From Shimia sp022448905 (GTDB lineage Bacteria; Pseudomonadota; Alphaproteobacteria; Rhodobacterales; Rhodobacteraceae): DNA of 64,000 nucleotides. Shown here one piece after another: positions 1-7,564 of this stretch. The stretch lies in contig NZ_CP138953.1 of assembly GCF_047126315.1 (NCBI RefSeq), forward strand, positions 4,216,001 to 4,280,000. Direction: 5' to 3'. Numbering within the stretch: the first letter of the stretch is position 1; each line of letters opens with the position of its first letter. The notes beneath the pieces were generated by a model, which worked only from the letters and a program-made list of their open reading frames with translations, did not search any database and was not told the origin of the DNA. The translations under genes were made by a program, and so were the position numbers.

Positions 1-518
1 GCGACTTGGGTCAGCTGATTGTCTTTAAACCGCCAGACGCGCAGGGTTTTGGCCAGATGGGGCCGATCGATATAGGCCACTTCTATGTGGCCGTCGCCGT
101 CAAGATCTGCGGCCCCGATGGGCGCGAGCCAGCGGTTGCGTTGACCGATGTGGGGCGTGGCGGCACGCAGGCCAGTTTCGTCGTAGATGGCCAGGCGGGC
201 ACCGCCGGTTTGACTGCTTTCAACCACAATCACTTCTGGTACGCCATCGCCGTCCATATCCATCAGACGCGGTGCGATGTCTTCAAAGACGCGGTCTTGG
301 GGGAGTGTGAGTGCGAGACGCTTACCGTCTTTCAACGTCAGCTCTAGCGTGCCGTACTCGATGGCATCGCCTAGCACGCCATGGGCATATCGGGAGGTTT
401 CGTCTGTGTATCGGGCGGAGGCGATCTCCGCCATCACAGGCGCGGCCATCAGACCCAAACCGACCGCGAGCATTGCGCGGCGCAGCCGGTGTGACAAGAG
501 ACGCCGCGCCAACGCCAT
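1..518 (-). CDS. FG-GAP/VCBS repeat secreted protein (3' end outside window)
   Basis: The minus strand is open from an ATG at 518-516 to the left edge, so the C-terminal part is missing. The protein starts with a basic stretch (MALARRLLSHRLRR) and a hydrophobic segment ending near VMAE, a likely Sec signal peptide. It then carries two Asp-rich calcium-binding-like loops, DMDGDGVPEV and DLDGDGHIEV, about 60 residues apart, as in FG-GAP/VCBS beta-propeller proteins. The start codon overlaps the stop of the upstream ferredoxin gene (TGATG), so translation is probably coupled. The repeats point to an exported binding or propeller protein. No substrate can be inferred. Confidence 0.72.
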   Translation of the reverse strand, partial: MALARRLLSHRLRRAMLAVGLGLMAAPVMAEIASARYTDETSRYAHGVLGDAIEYGTLELTLKDGKRLALTLPQDRVFEDIAPRLMDMDGDGVPEVIVVESSQTGGARLAIYDETGLRAATPHIGQRNRWLAPIGAADLDGDGHIEVAYIDRPHLAKTLRVWRFKDNQLTQV

Positions 519-841
519 CAGATTTGCTTTTCTGGCAGTTTGACAACCAGACCGTCCAACGCGTCGGTGACCTTGATCTGACAGGTCAGGCGCGAGGTCG
601 CGGGATCAGGCTCATAAGCAAAGTCCAGCATGTCTTCTTCCATGTCGTCTTTGGCCGGGACTTTCTCGACCCAAGCTGGGTCCACATAGACGTGGCAGGT
701 CGAGCAGGCACAGGCGCCACCGCAATCGGCTTCGATGCCGGGGACATTGTTGTCGCGCGCGCCTTCCATAACAGTCAAGCCATTGGCGACCTCAACAACA
801 TGTTCGGTACCGTTATGCTCGACATAGGTGATTTTGGCCAT
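518..841 (-). CDS. 2Fe-2S ferredoxin (adrenodoxin/FdVI type)
   Basis: A 107-residue cytoplasmic electron carrier. The ligand pattern is C40-x5-C46-x2-C49-x37-C87, the signature of vertebrate-type/adrenodoxin-like 2Fe-2S ferredoxins, with the surrounding motif EADCGGACACSTCHVYV. The ATG at 841 is chosen because AAGGAG lies 7 bases upstream and homologous ferredoxins begin MAKITYVEHNG-like; an upstream in-frame ATG would add ten unrelated residues. Proteins of this family usually pass electrons to cytochromes P450 or to iron-sulfur cluster assembly, but no such partner gene is next to it. The stop overlaps the start of the downstream FG-GAP gene. Confidence 0.93.
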   Translation of the reverse strand: MAKITYVEHNGTEHVVEVANGLTVMEGARDNNVPGIEADCGGACACSTCHVYVDPAWVEKVPAKDDMEEDMLDFAYEPDPATSRLTCQIKVTDALDGLVVKLPEKQI

Positions 842-950
842 GTCTGGCTCCTTTGGTGAAACTGTTCGCATCTCTAGTTAGGTCAGGGCCTGCGCCGCTT
901 CCACCCCCATTTGCGACAAGCGCTCCCTCCCCTTGCGACAATTTTTAAAT

Positions 951-965
951 GTTCTATATTTGTTC
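951..965 (+). promoter_or_regulatory. LexA (SOS) box, GTTC-N7-GTTC
   Basis: The sequence GTTC-TATATTT-GTTC fits the alphaproteobacterial LexA operator exactly. A TTGCGA hexamer (933-938) and a TATATT hexamer (955-960) separated by 16 bases could form a promoter, with the second hexamer inside the operator. Transcription would then begin close to the ATG at 968, giving a leaderless or nearly leaderless mRNA. The operator is seen; repression by LexA is inferred. Confidence 0.75.
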
Positions 966-967
966 CC

Positions 968-1369
968 ATGCAGATTATGAGATCCCCGACCCCCACGTGG
1001 CCTCCAGGCATGGCCCCGCATCACGCATGGCCGCGCCCCCCGGCGGCTTTGGTGGCCAGTCGCCTGACGGAGCCCCCCAATGGCGCGCGGATCACCGTGG
1101 CCGGGCTGGTGATTCTGCGCCAACGGCCCGGCACCGCCAAAGGCGTGATCTTTGTCACGCTGGAGGATGAGACCGGCGTGATAAATGTAATTGTCTGGCG
1201 CAGCCTTTATGAGCATTTCCGCCGCGCGGTGATTGCCGGGCGACTGCTCAGGGTCACCGGGCGCATTCAGCGGGAGAACAATGTCACCCATGTGATTGCC
1301 GAGCGGATCGAGGATCTCTCGCCGCTTTTGGACAGTTTGGTCACACCGCCAGCCCCTTCAAGCAAATGA
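968..1369 (+). CDS. OB-fold fragment resembling the C-terminus of DnaE2 (ImuC)
   Basis: A 133-residue protein. Residues from about 40 to 115 contain ITVAGLVILRQRPGTAKGV and FVTLEDETGVINVIVW, followed by RVTGRIQRENNVTHVIAERI. This is the OB-fold (tRNA_anti) module found near the C-terminus of the error-prone polymerase DnaE2. The palm, fingers, PHP and helix-hairpin-helix parts are absent, and so are imuA and imuB. In related bacteria imuAB-dnaE2 is a LexA-controlled operon, and here a perfect LexA box sits 2 bases before the ATG. The simplest reading is a deletion that joined the SOS promoter to the tail of dnaE2. A retained small nucleic-acid-binding protein is the alternative. The ATG at 968 is the first after the operator; no clear ribosome site is seen. 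Confidence 0.7.
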   Translation: MQIMRSPTPTWPPGMAPHHAWPRPPAALVASRLTEPPNGARITVAGLVILRQRPGTAKGVIFVTLEDETGVINVIVWRSLYEHFRRAVIAGRLLRVTGRIQRENNVTHVIAERIEDLSPLLDSLVTPPAPSSK

Positions 1370-1427
1370 CGCGTTTCGCTGCGGCGCAAAACGCGGTATG
1401 ACAGGGCAAAACACATGAGGCGCGAGC

Positions 1428-1988
1428 ATGCCCGCAGATTTTGCCGCACGATCGGTTCTGGCCGCCACGGCGCTTTTGGCGTTGGGGAGCCTGACGGCGT
1501 GCGAAGAGCAAATCACCACCGCGCCTTATATCGCTGCTTTTAACGAGCCTGAAATTATCCGCGCCGAAGATGCCGGAGCGCCGCCCAATGCGCGGCCGGG
1601 CAGCTGTTGGGGCCGTCATGTGACGCCAGCCGTGGTGGAAACTGTGAGCGAGCAGGTCATGGTGCAGCCGCCCGAAGTGCTGGCAGATGGCACTGTGATC
1701 GCGCCAGGGATTTTCCGCACCGAAACACAGCAGCGCATTGTGCAGGAGCGACGGGAATTGTGGTTTGAAACCCCCTGTGCCGAAGTCTGGACCGAAGAGT
1801 TCACCGCCTCTCTGCAGCGGGCTTTGAAAGTACGCGGGCTGTTTTACGGCAGCATCACCGCAGAGCGCGATGCCCGCACCCGCGCCGCCATTCGCCGCTA
1901 TCAAAGCGCCGAAGGGCTCGACAGTGCCATCCTGTCCCTGGAAAGCGCGCGGCGGCTTGGCTTGGTGGCGGTGCCGCGCGAGGCGTGA
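1428..1988 (+). CDS. Peptidoglycan-binding domain lipoprotein
   Basis: A 186-residue exported lipoprotein. The N-terminus is a signal sequence with lipobox LTAC (Cys25). The middle region is Pro-rich, with a repeated motif built around PGSCWGR and FETPCAEVW whose two cysteines may pair. Residues from about 122 to 168 (EFTASLQRALKVRGLF, then AAIRRYQSAEGL) match the three-helix PG_binding_1 fold, suggesting attachment to the cell wall from the inner leaflet of the outer membrane. No catalytic domain is visible. It stands alone and ends at a bidirectional terminator shared with degP. Confidence 0.85.
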   Translation: MPADFAARSVLAATALLALGSLTACEEQITTAPYIAAFNEPEIIRAEDAGAPPNARPGSCWGRHVTPAVVETVSEQVMVQPPEVLADGTVIAPGIFRTETQQRIVQERRELWFETPCAEVWTEEFTASLQRALKVRGLFYGSITAERDARTRAAIRRYQSAEGLDSAILSLESARRLGLVAVPREA

Positions 1989-2010
1989 CCCCACGCAAGA
2001 GGACATGAAA

Positions 2011-2040
2011 AAGGGCGCCGCAGCGGGCGCCCTTCTTTGT
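2011..2040. terminator. Bidirectional Rho-independent terminator
   Basis: Stem AAGGGCGCC (2011-2019) pairs with GGCGCCCTT (2026-2034) around a 6-base loop. T-rich sequence follows on the plus strand and five A precede it, so it can end both the lipoprotein gene and the converging protease gene. Confidence 0.85.
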
Positions 2041-2058
2041 TATGATATGTACCCGCGC

Positions 2059-3528
2059 TTACTCTTCGATGTTAAGCGCCACAAAGCGGGGCTCTCCGGC
2101 GCGGCGTACCAGAAGCAACAGGGACTTGCGGCCCGCTTCTTTGGCTTCTTCGATGCGGTCTTCCAGATCGGCAATTGAGGTCAGCTTCTGCTGGCCCGCT
2201 TCGGTCAACACATCCCCCGCCCGCAGGCCTTTTTCATAGGCTTTGGACATCTCGTCCACCGCGCTCACCACCAGACCATCGGTGCCTTCCGCCACGCCAA
2301 GCTCTTCGCGCATGTCGTCGGTCAACACGGTGACGGTCAGGCCGAGGATTTCTTTCTCAACCGGATCGCTGGAGGGCGCAGGTTGGCTCGCTGGCACAGC
2401 GCCTTCAGCCTCTTCCCGGCGACCAAGGGTGATGGCCAGCGTCACCTCGCCGCCATCGCGCAACACAACCACATCGACGGTTTTGCCAACATTGGTGTTG
2501 CCCACCGCGCGGACCAGACCACGCACGTCGGCCACTTTGGCGCCGTCAAAGGTCAGGATCACGTCCCCCGCCAGCATGCCGCCTTCCAAGGCAGGGCCTT
2601 CTGGCACATCGGTGACCATCGCGCCTGCGGCGGATTTCAGACCGTCCACAGCGTCCACCATGTCTTCGGTCACATCCTGAATACGCACACCCAGCCAACC
2701 GCGGCGGGTTTCGCCAAATTCTTTCAGTTGATCGACCACCTTGGTGACCACATTGGAGGCCATGGAGAAGCCGATGCCGATGGAACCACCGTTCGGGGAC
2801 AGGATCGCGGTGTTCACGCCAATCACTTCGCCGTCCATGTTGAACAGCGGGCCACCGGAGTTGCCGCGGTTGATGGCGGCGTCGGTCTGAATGTAGTCGT
2901 CATAAGCGCCGGACAAAGCACGACCGCGTTGGGAGACGATGCCAGCAGAGACCGAGAAGCCCTGGCCCAGCGGGTTGCCCATGGCCATGACCCAATCGCC
3001 CACGCGGGCGGTATCGCTGTCGCCAAACTCCACAAAATCAAGCGGCTCGTCGGATTCGACCTTCAACAAGGCGATGTCTGTGTTTTTGTCGGTGCCGATA
3101 ACCTTTGCAGGCAGCTCGCCGCCTTCAAAGAATTCAACGAGGATTTCATCAGCGCCTTCTATGACGTGGTTGTTGGTGACCACAAAGCCATCAGCGGTAA
3201 TCACGAAACCGGAGCCCAACGCCGAGGTGCGACGAGGACGGTCGCCCTGATCGCCTTGACGGTCCTGGAACTCGCGGAAGAAATCCTCAAACGGGGACCC
3301 TTCGGGCACAATGCCTTGCGGGCCACCGGTGCGGCCAGCCACAACGGTTGAGGTGGTGATGTTCACAACAGCAGGGCTGATCTCATCCGCCAAATCAGCA
3401 AAGCTGTCAGGGCGTGCTTGCGCAATCAGCGTCTGCGCCATGACAAACAGAATAGATAGAAACGCGAGCCCGGCGATGCGCCAGCTGCGCTGTTGGGTGT
3501 CGGGGTACGTAAGGGTGTCAGAAAACAC
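2059..3528 (-). CDS. degP: Do-family periplasmic serine protease (HtrA/DegP type)
   Basis: A 489-residue periplasmic protease/chaperone that removes misfolded envelope proteins. Residues about 17-38 form the signal segment. The trypsin-like domain shows the catalytic triad in TNNHVIEG (H121), NTDIAL (D151) and INRGNSGGP (S224). Two PDZ domains follow, the first starting near RRGWLGVRIQ and the second covering the last 90 residues. The GTG at 3528 is preferred: AAAGGAG lies 8 bases upstream and it leaves a normal signal peptide, whereas an ATG at 3603 adds 25 residues without a ribosome site. In other bacteria such genes respond to envelope stress; no operator is evident. Confidence 0.93.
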   Translation of the reverse strand: MFSDTLTYPDTQQRSWRIAGLAFLSILFVMAQTLIAQARPDSFADLADEISPAVVNITTSTVVAGRTGGPQGIVPEGSPFEDFFREFQDRQGDQGDRPRRTSALGSGFVITADGFVVTNNHVIEGADEILVEFFEGGELPAKVIGTDKNTDIALLKVESDEPLDFVEFGDSDTARVGDWVMAMGNPLGQGFSVSAGIVSQRGRALSGAYDDYIQTDAAINRGNSGGPLFNMDGEVIGVNTAILSPNGGSIGIGFSMASNVVTKVVDQLKEFGETRRGWLGVRIQDVTEDMVDAVDGLKSAAGAMVTDVPEGPALEGGMLAGDVILTFDGAKVADVRGLVRAVGNTNVGKTVDVVVLRDGGEVTLAITLGRREEAEGAVPASQPAPSSDPVEKEILGLTVTVLTDDMREELGVAEGTDGLVVSAVDEMSKAYEKGLRAGDVLTEAGQQKLTSIADLEDRIEEAKEAGRKSLLLLVRRAGEPRFVALNIEE

Positions 3529-3699
3529 TTTGGGTTCTCCTTTGGTGTACTTGAAACCTGCCGAGTTGCTCCCGGCGTATGCGGAGAAGTGTGGGCATTT
3601 CACGCAGCAATGGCAACCACATGCGCGTCGCGCCGCCTAACATGCTTGTGAGTGATCTGTGAATAAAGTGAATGCACAGCCACGGTCTGGCCACAGTGG

Positions 3700-3967
3700 T
3701 TAAGCTCAGTCCCTGTCAATGTCTCGCCTCTGTCATCCAGCACGCACAGCCTCAGAGGGCCGGTGCGCGCCGCACGGAGTGGGCCTCTTTGCAAGCGAAT
3801 TGACCCGCTGAGGCGAAGCGTGCTGGATGTCCGAAGGATTTGGCGGATTTTTCGCCTGACGGCCTTGCGGAGCTTGAAAACTCACCCAGAGTTCCTGCAG
3901 CTCCGCGCCTTGTCAGCCCAAAAATCTGCCAAACCAGAGGTGTGACATTGATAGGGCCTGAGCTTAA
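3700..3967. mobile_element. MITE-like element: 33-bp terminal inverted repeats enclosing two long palindromes
   Basis: The ends 3700-3732 and 3935-3967 are inverted copies matching at 29 of 33 positions; both end in TTAA. Inside are two imperfect palindromes. The left one spans about 3734-3830 (CATCCAGCACGC pairs with GCGTGCTGGATG). The right one spans about 3836-3934 (TTTGGCGGATTTTT pairs with AAAAATCTGCCAAA, and GCGGAGCT with AGCTCCGC). The whole could fold into a three-arm cloverleaf as DNA or RNA. No transposase or convincing gene lies inside. It sits between the degP promoter region and the 3' end of the hemP partner. A non-autonomous transposon derivative is the best reading; a structured RNA or a REP-like repeat is possible. 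Confidence 0.72.
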
Positions 3968-4440
3968 TGCACCGTGGCCGAAACCGGTGTCGAAAATTGT
4001 GGACGTGCAGGCGCTGCACGGGCCACTTTGCTCAGCGCCATTCCAAACTCTGCCGCCAAACCGGCAAAGCACATCGCCATATCAGGGCGAACCACGAGAG
4101 AAGCCAGAAGCGCCGCGTCTTCCTGATCCCCGTTGGCCCCGGCCTCAATCAAATGAGCAAAAACCGCTTCATCTGCACCAAGGCAGCGACAATGACATCC
4201 ATGGCGACATAGCGCGCGGCGGCCATACTGGCGACCAACTTCCATCAGGTCTTCAAAAACACCTTTGATGTTACGCGCTTGATCCGGACCCAAGCCAACG
4301 GTCAGCGTGGATTCCAAATGCGCAATCCCCACCGGATCACGCCCCCAGGAGCGCAGCCAACGAACGGCCAAACGCTCCACATCGCCGAGGTCTTCGAGCA
4401 GACCTACGCGCTGCGCCCCTCTATGCAGGGCGCCGCTCAT
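3964..4440 (-). CDS. Conserved-looking protein of unknown function encoded after hemP
   Basis: A 158-residue, mostly helical, soluble-looking protein that I do not recognise. A short Cys/His cluster, CRHGCHCRCLGADE, occurs near residue 78 and may bind a metal. No signal peptide or membrane segment is seen. Its ATG overlaps the stop of hemP (ATGA), so the two form a translationally coupled operon, which hints at a role in haem or iron handling. The stop codon falls within the TTAA end of the inverted-repeat element at 3700-3967. The last residues may therefore come from the insertion, and the native C-terminus could have been different. Confidence 0.7.
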   Translation of the reverse strand: MSGALHRGAQRVGLLEDLGDVERLAVRWLRSWGRDPVGIAHLESTLTVGLGPDQARNIKGVFEDLMEVGRQYGRRALCRHGCHCRCLGADEAVFAHLIEAGANGDQEDAALLASLVVRPDMAMCFAGLAAEFGMALSKVARAAPARPQFSTPVSATVH

Positions 4441-4595
4441 TTTGTCAGGATCAGTTTGCCAGCGCGGGTGATGCGCAGCGTATAAAGCTGGTCGTTCAGG
4501 CGGATATGAGCCAGACCGTTGTCGCCAGTCAGTTGGTTGGCGTCATGGACGGGCAGCGCGTTTGCCATTTCGGGAGCTTGCATTTGCAGGGTCAT
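4437..4595 (-). CDS. hemP: Hemin uptake protein HemP
   Basis: A 52-residue protein. The second half reads LAHIRLNDQLYTLRITRAGK and ends LILTK, the core signature of the HemP family, preceded by the usual SHDA-like motif (VHDANQLTG). HemP homologues lie in haem uptake loci and in some bacteria are needed for haem receptor expression. The ATG at 4595 has GGAGAG just upstream. The next gene starts inside its stop codon. The 195-bp gap to the divergent DUF1992 gene is AT-rich near 4655-4690 and contains TTGACA on the minus strand (4684-4679), a possible -35 element. Iron control (Irr/RirA type) is expected by analogy, but I cannot assign an operator. Confidence 0.88.
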   Translation of the reverse strand: MTLQMQAPEMANALPVHDANQLTGDNGLAHIRLNDQLYTLRITRAGKLILTK

Positions 4596-4791
4596 GGGAC
4601 TCTCCGTTGGTCCTAGTCAATGTGTTGGCTCCCCATTTGGGTGGCTGATGCGCTATTTCTGATTATTTTAGTCGGGATTGTCAAGCGAGGATTTTTTCCT
4701 CTTAAAATAAGGGCAAATTGCCGCCCCTAGGTGCACCGAATTTGCCGAGACCCCATATGAGGAATGCGCAGCACAAGAAAGGCGATTCCTC

Positions 4792-5106
4792 GTGACCCAT
4801 CCGCTCAACCCGGCAATTGAGATGGCTTTGCAACAAGCAGACCGCAATGACGAATTCAAGGACCTACCGGGCGCCGGCAAGCCTCTGAAACATCTACATC
4901 AACCCAAGGACGCGGTGCTATCCCATTTGATGAAAGAGCGTCAGGCCAAGCCGCAGGCCGTGGTGTTGAAGCAGCAGATTTCCGAGAAGATGGCCAAGCT
5001 CAAAACGCTGACTGACGCGGCCGAGCGCAAGGCGCAGATGAAGATTCTAAGCGAGCTCCAACTAAAATTGGCGTTGGAAGTGGAAGCTGTAAACAAATAC
5101 GGCTGA
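4792..5106 (+). CDS. DUF1992 protein (DnaJ-associated conserved domain)
   Basis: A 104-residue protein. It begins with the family signature IEMALQQADRNDEFKDLPGAGKPL, written here as two parts: IEMALQQADRNDEF and LPGAGKPL. The rest is helical and charged. DUF1992 occurs alone in bacteria and in eukaryotic DNAJC28 proteins; its molecular role is not established. The start is a GTG at 4792 with a weak AAGG 10 bases upstream. It is divergent from hemP and ends in a GC-rich hairpin before a converging transglycosylase gene. Confidence 0.85.
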   Translation: MTHPLNPAIEMALQQADRNDEFKDLPGAGKPLKHLHQPKDAVLSHLMKERQAKPQAVVLKQQISEKMAKLKTLTDAAERKAQMKILSELQLKLALEVEAVNKYG

Positions 5107-5112
5107 CGCAAA

Positions 5113-5135
5113 AGGCGCCCCCACAGGGAGCGCCT
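5113..5135. terminator. Hairpin between convergent genes
   Basis: AGGCGC (5113-5118) pairs with GCGCCT (5130-5135), extended by CCC/GGG with one bulge. No clear T-run follows, so it is a weak intrinsic terminator or a transcript-end stabiliser. Confidence 0.5.
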
Positions 5136-5164
5136 CACAATCCATTCACAGCAAGGTGAGCGTT

Positions 5165-5752
5165 TTAGCGCAAACGCGAGCAGCTCTTGAGTTGGGATTG
5201 ATACATTGCGGCGCGACTCGCCACGTCGTCTGCAACCTTCACCAACCAAGGTTTGTTGCGGTAGTTCCCACGCGCGTAGCCGGTGTGGCCTTCGTGGTAG
5301 TTGAGGTACTGCGCGCGCGCATCGCTCAAAGAGACGCCATTGCGGTCGCGGGATTCGTGGAAGTACCAGCCCATAAAATCACTCGCGTCTTTGATGTTGT
5401 CACGCTTGGCGCTGCGGTTGCGTGTCTCGCGGCGGTACTGATCCCAGGTGCCATCGAGTGCCTGCGCATAGCCATAGGCGCTGCTTTGACGGCCCATCGG
5501 CAGAATGCCTAGCGCGTATTTATGTGGGGTGCGGGCGTCGCCGATGAATTTGCTTTCCTGATAGAGCACGGCCATCTGCACCGACACCGGCACGCCCCAT
5601 TTGCGTTTGGTGGAGACAAACGCCCGACGGAAATGCGGCTTTTCTTTCAGGATCGCACAGGCGTTATCCAAATTTCGGGGCGCAGAGGTATCCTTCTTGC
5701 CGCAGGACGCAACAACAAGCACAACCATCAGCGCGAAGAGAACTCTGCTCAT
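5165..5752 (-). CDS. Lytic transglycosylase-like lipoprotein (SLT fold)
   Basis: An exported lipoprotein of about 195 residues. The ATG at 5752 gives a compact signal sequence with lipobox VASC (Cys17 of this form). GAGAGG lies 3 bases before it; in-frame alternatives at 5767 (ATG) and 5785 (GTG) would lengthen the basic head. The domain shows LYQESKFIGDAR with a candidate catalytic Glu, then SSAYGYAQALDGTW and YLNYHEGHTGYARG, resembling goose-type/SLT muramidases. The likely role is cleavage of peptidoglycan during growth or assembly of envelope machines. It stands alone between convergent DUF1992 and an AEC transporter gene. Confidence 0.85.
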   Translation of the reverse strand: MSRVLFALMVVLVVASCGKKDTSAPRNLDNACAILKEKPHFRRAFVSTKRKWGVPVSVQMAVLYQESKFIGDARTPHKYALGILPMGRQSSAYGYAQALDGTWDQYRRETRNRSAKRDNIKDASDFMGWYFHESRDRNGVSLSDARAQYLNYHEGHTGYARGNYRNKPWLVKVADDVASRAAMYQSQLKSCSRLR

Positions 5753-5827
5753 TTGCCTCTCGCTCATTCTTTGTTTTTTTGCCACTTTAGCGGATTTTCC
5801 TGCAGAGGGTAAATCACAATGCCGGAA

Positions 5828-6709
5828 TTAGAGCAGAAGAGTCAGCAGAATCGGCAAACCAATCACAGAGACCAGCGTAGAGACCACGACGTAACCGGCC
5901 ACCGCGTTGCTGTCCGCCTCGTATTTCTCCGCCAAGAGATAGGCAGTGACCGCCACCGGCATCGCCATTTGCAACACCAGCACGCCAAAGAGCGTGCCTG
6001 TGAGCCCAAAGGCAAGGCCAATGCCCCACCCAATGGCGGCGCAGATCAGCAGCTTCACCACCGAAAGCCAGATCGCGGTCACGACTCGCCCAGGTGTCAG
6101 CCGCGCCACGGCAACCCCCAATGTGATCAGCATCATCGGGATCGCCATCTGACCAATCAGATCCAGCGTGTTGGTCAAAAATTGCGGTGTTTCCCAGTCC
6201 ATCACCAGAAACAGTGCGCCTAGCAGCGTGGCCCAGATCATCGGCTCTTTGATCATTTTGCCAAAGGCGCCTTCGCCCGCGACAATCCAAATGCCCCAGG
6301 TGAAGGACAGGATCGCCGACACCGCGAGCATGACCACAGCGGCCTCCAACCCAGGCTGGCCAAAAGCAAACAGCGCCAGCGGGATGCCAAGGTTGCCGGT
6401 GTTGCCGAAGATGATCGGTGCCAAATACGTCCGCAGGCTCAGGCCGGTGGCCTTGAGCAGCGCCCAGCCAATGGCACCCACCACAATATAAGCTACGGTG
6501 CCTGCCAAAGTGAGCTTCGCCAAGTCGCCCAAATTGGCCTCGGTTTTCATCAGCGCGGTGAAGATCAGACAGGGCACTGCCAGTGTCATGGCAAGGCGCG
6601 TGACAAACTGAATGCGGTATTCAAACCCCGCTTTCACCCAGGCAAAACCCACCCCCGCGACCAGAAAGACCGGCGCGACAATTTCCAGAACTGTTAAGAT
6701 TAAGTTCAC
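5828..6709 (-). CDS. AEC-family transporter (auxin efflux carrier type)
   Basis: A 293-residue inner membrane protein with about ten hydrophobic helices in two halves. The halves are separated near residue 150 by a loop containing KMIKEPMIWATLLG, which is typical of the family. Conserved polar breaks such as FGNTGNLGIPLA occur in the first half. AEC proteins export or exchange small organic acids such as malate and malonate; the substrate here is unknown. Start is GTG at 6709 with AGGAAA 7 bases upstream. It is divergent from hspQ. Confidence 0.9.
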   Translation of the reverse strand: MNLILTVLEIVAPVFLVAGVGFAWVKAGFEYRIQFVTRLAMTLAVPCLIFTALMKTEANLGDLAKLTLAGTVAYIVVGAIGWALLKATGLSLRTYLAPIIFGNTGNLGIPLALFAFGQPGLEAAVVMLAVSAILSFTWGIWIVAGEGAFGKMIKEPMIWATLLGALFLVMDWETPQFLTNTLDLIGQMAIPMMLITLGVAVARLTPGRVVTAIWLSVVKLLICAAIGWGIGLAFGLTGTLFGVLVLQMAMPVAVTAYLLAEKYEADSNAVAGYVVVSTLVSVIGLPILLTLLL

Positions 6710-6792
6710 AGACTGTTTCCTGCTAAAATTCGGCTAAAGTTGGACAAAGCCCCCTTGCAGCGTCTATCTTTGGGATGTAGGGGCTGCAATAC

Positions 6793-7119
6793 ATGCTTAG
6801 AACACGCGCAAAATATTACCTCGGTCAAGTTGTCCGTCACCGCAAACACCCGTTCCGGGGTGTGGTGTTTGACGTAGACCCTGAGTTCGCCAACACCGAA
6901 GAATGGTATGAGGCAATTCCAGAGGACAGCCGTCCTGTGAAGGATCAGCCGTTTTATCATCTGCTGGCGGAAAACGACCAGAGCTACTATGTGGCCTATG
7001 TGTCTGAGCAAAATCTGATCGCTGACTATTCCGGCGAACCGGTGAGCCACCCTGATTTGGACGATATGTTTGGGCCTTTTGAAGATGGGGCCTATCCACT
7101 GCATTACGCGCTGAACTAG
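6793..7119 (+). CDS. hspQ: Heat shock protein HspQ
   Basis: A 108-residue cytoplasmic protein of the HspQ/YccV family: KYYLGQVVRHRKHPFRGVVF, then FDVDPEFANTEEWY and DQPFYHLLAEND. In Escherichia coli HspQ influences DnaA stability and acts as a specificity factor for Lon. The length and all core motifs are complete. It is a single-gene unit followed at once by a strong terminator. No sigma-32 promoter was identified with confidence. Confidence 0.93.
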   Translation: MLRTRAKYYLGQVVRHRKHPFRGVVFDVDPEFANTEEWYEAIPEDSRPVKDQPFYHLLAENDQSYYVAYVSEQNLIADYSGEPVSHPDLDDMFGPFEDGAYPLHYALN

Positions 7120-7140
7120 CGCACATCCAGAAGGGATGGA

Positions 7141-7172
7141 AACGCCGGGTTGCAAGGGCCCGGCGTTTTTGC
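7141..7172. terminator. Rho-independent terminator after hspQ
   Basis: AACGCCGGG (7141-7149) pairs with CCCGGCGTT (7159-7167) around a 9-base loop and is followed by T5. It lies between converging hspQ and rhodanese genes and may serve both. Confidence 0.88.
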
Positions 7173-7174
7173 TT

Positions 7175-7561
7175 TTAGGCGGTCTCGATGGGCGCGCCGC
7201 GCTTTTTCCACGTCGAGAACCCGCCTTCCATTTCCGCGATATTCTCCACGCCCATGTCCTGTAACGCCTTCACAGATAGGGCAGAGCGCCACGCGCTCGC
7301 ACAGAACAGGATCAGGGTTTTGTCCGTGGCCAGCGCCTCTTTGTGATATGGGCTGTCGGGGGCAATCCAGAACTCCAACATACCGCGCGGGGCGTGGAAC
7401 GCCCCGGTGATGCGGCCCTCGCGCTCCAACTCACGCGGGTCTCGAATGTCGACAAACAACGCCTCACCAGCGGCCACTTTGGCTTCGGCCTCTTCCTGGC
7501 TCAGGGTGGTGATCTCTGCCTTGGCGGCGTCGACCAGCTCTTTGATTGGGGTAATGGGCAT
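7175..7561 (-). CDS. Rhodanese-domain sulfurtransferase
   Basis: A 128-residue single-domain rhodanese. The fold markers are ALFVDIRDPRELEREGRITG, the active-site loop LFCASAWRSAL with catalytic Cys87, and the closing MEGGFSTWKKRG. Such proteins move sulfane sulfur between cytoplasmic carriers. The gene follows gamma-glutamyltransferase by only 3 bases, so the two form one operon. This could link glutathione breakdown to sulfur handling, although that link is inferred from position only. Confidence 0.92.
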   Translation of the reverse strand: MPITPIKELVDAAKAEITTLSQEEAEAKVAAGEALFVDIRDPRELEREGRITGAFHAPRGMLEFWIAPDSPYHKEALATDKTLILFCASAWRSALSVKALQDMGVENIAEMEGGFSTWKKRGAPIETA

Positions 7562-7564
7562 GGC

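Noticed and set aside
1370..1395. Terminator after the OB-fold fragment
   Set aside because: CGCGTTT pairs with AAACGCG, but the loop is large and no T-run follows.
3752..4072. Minus-strand open frame through the inverted-repeat element
   Set aside because: It spans the repeat and the antisense-frame end of the hemP partner. The repeat structure explains the sequence better than a coding function.
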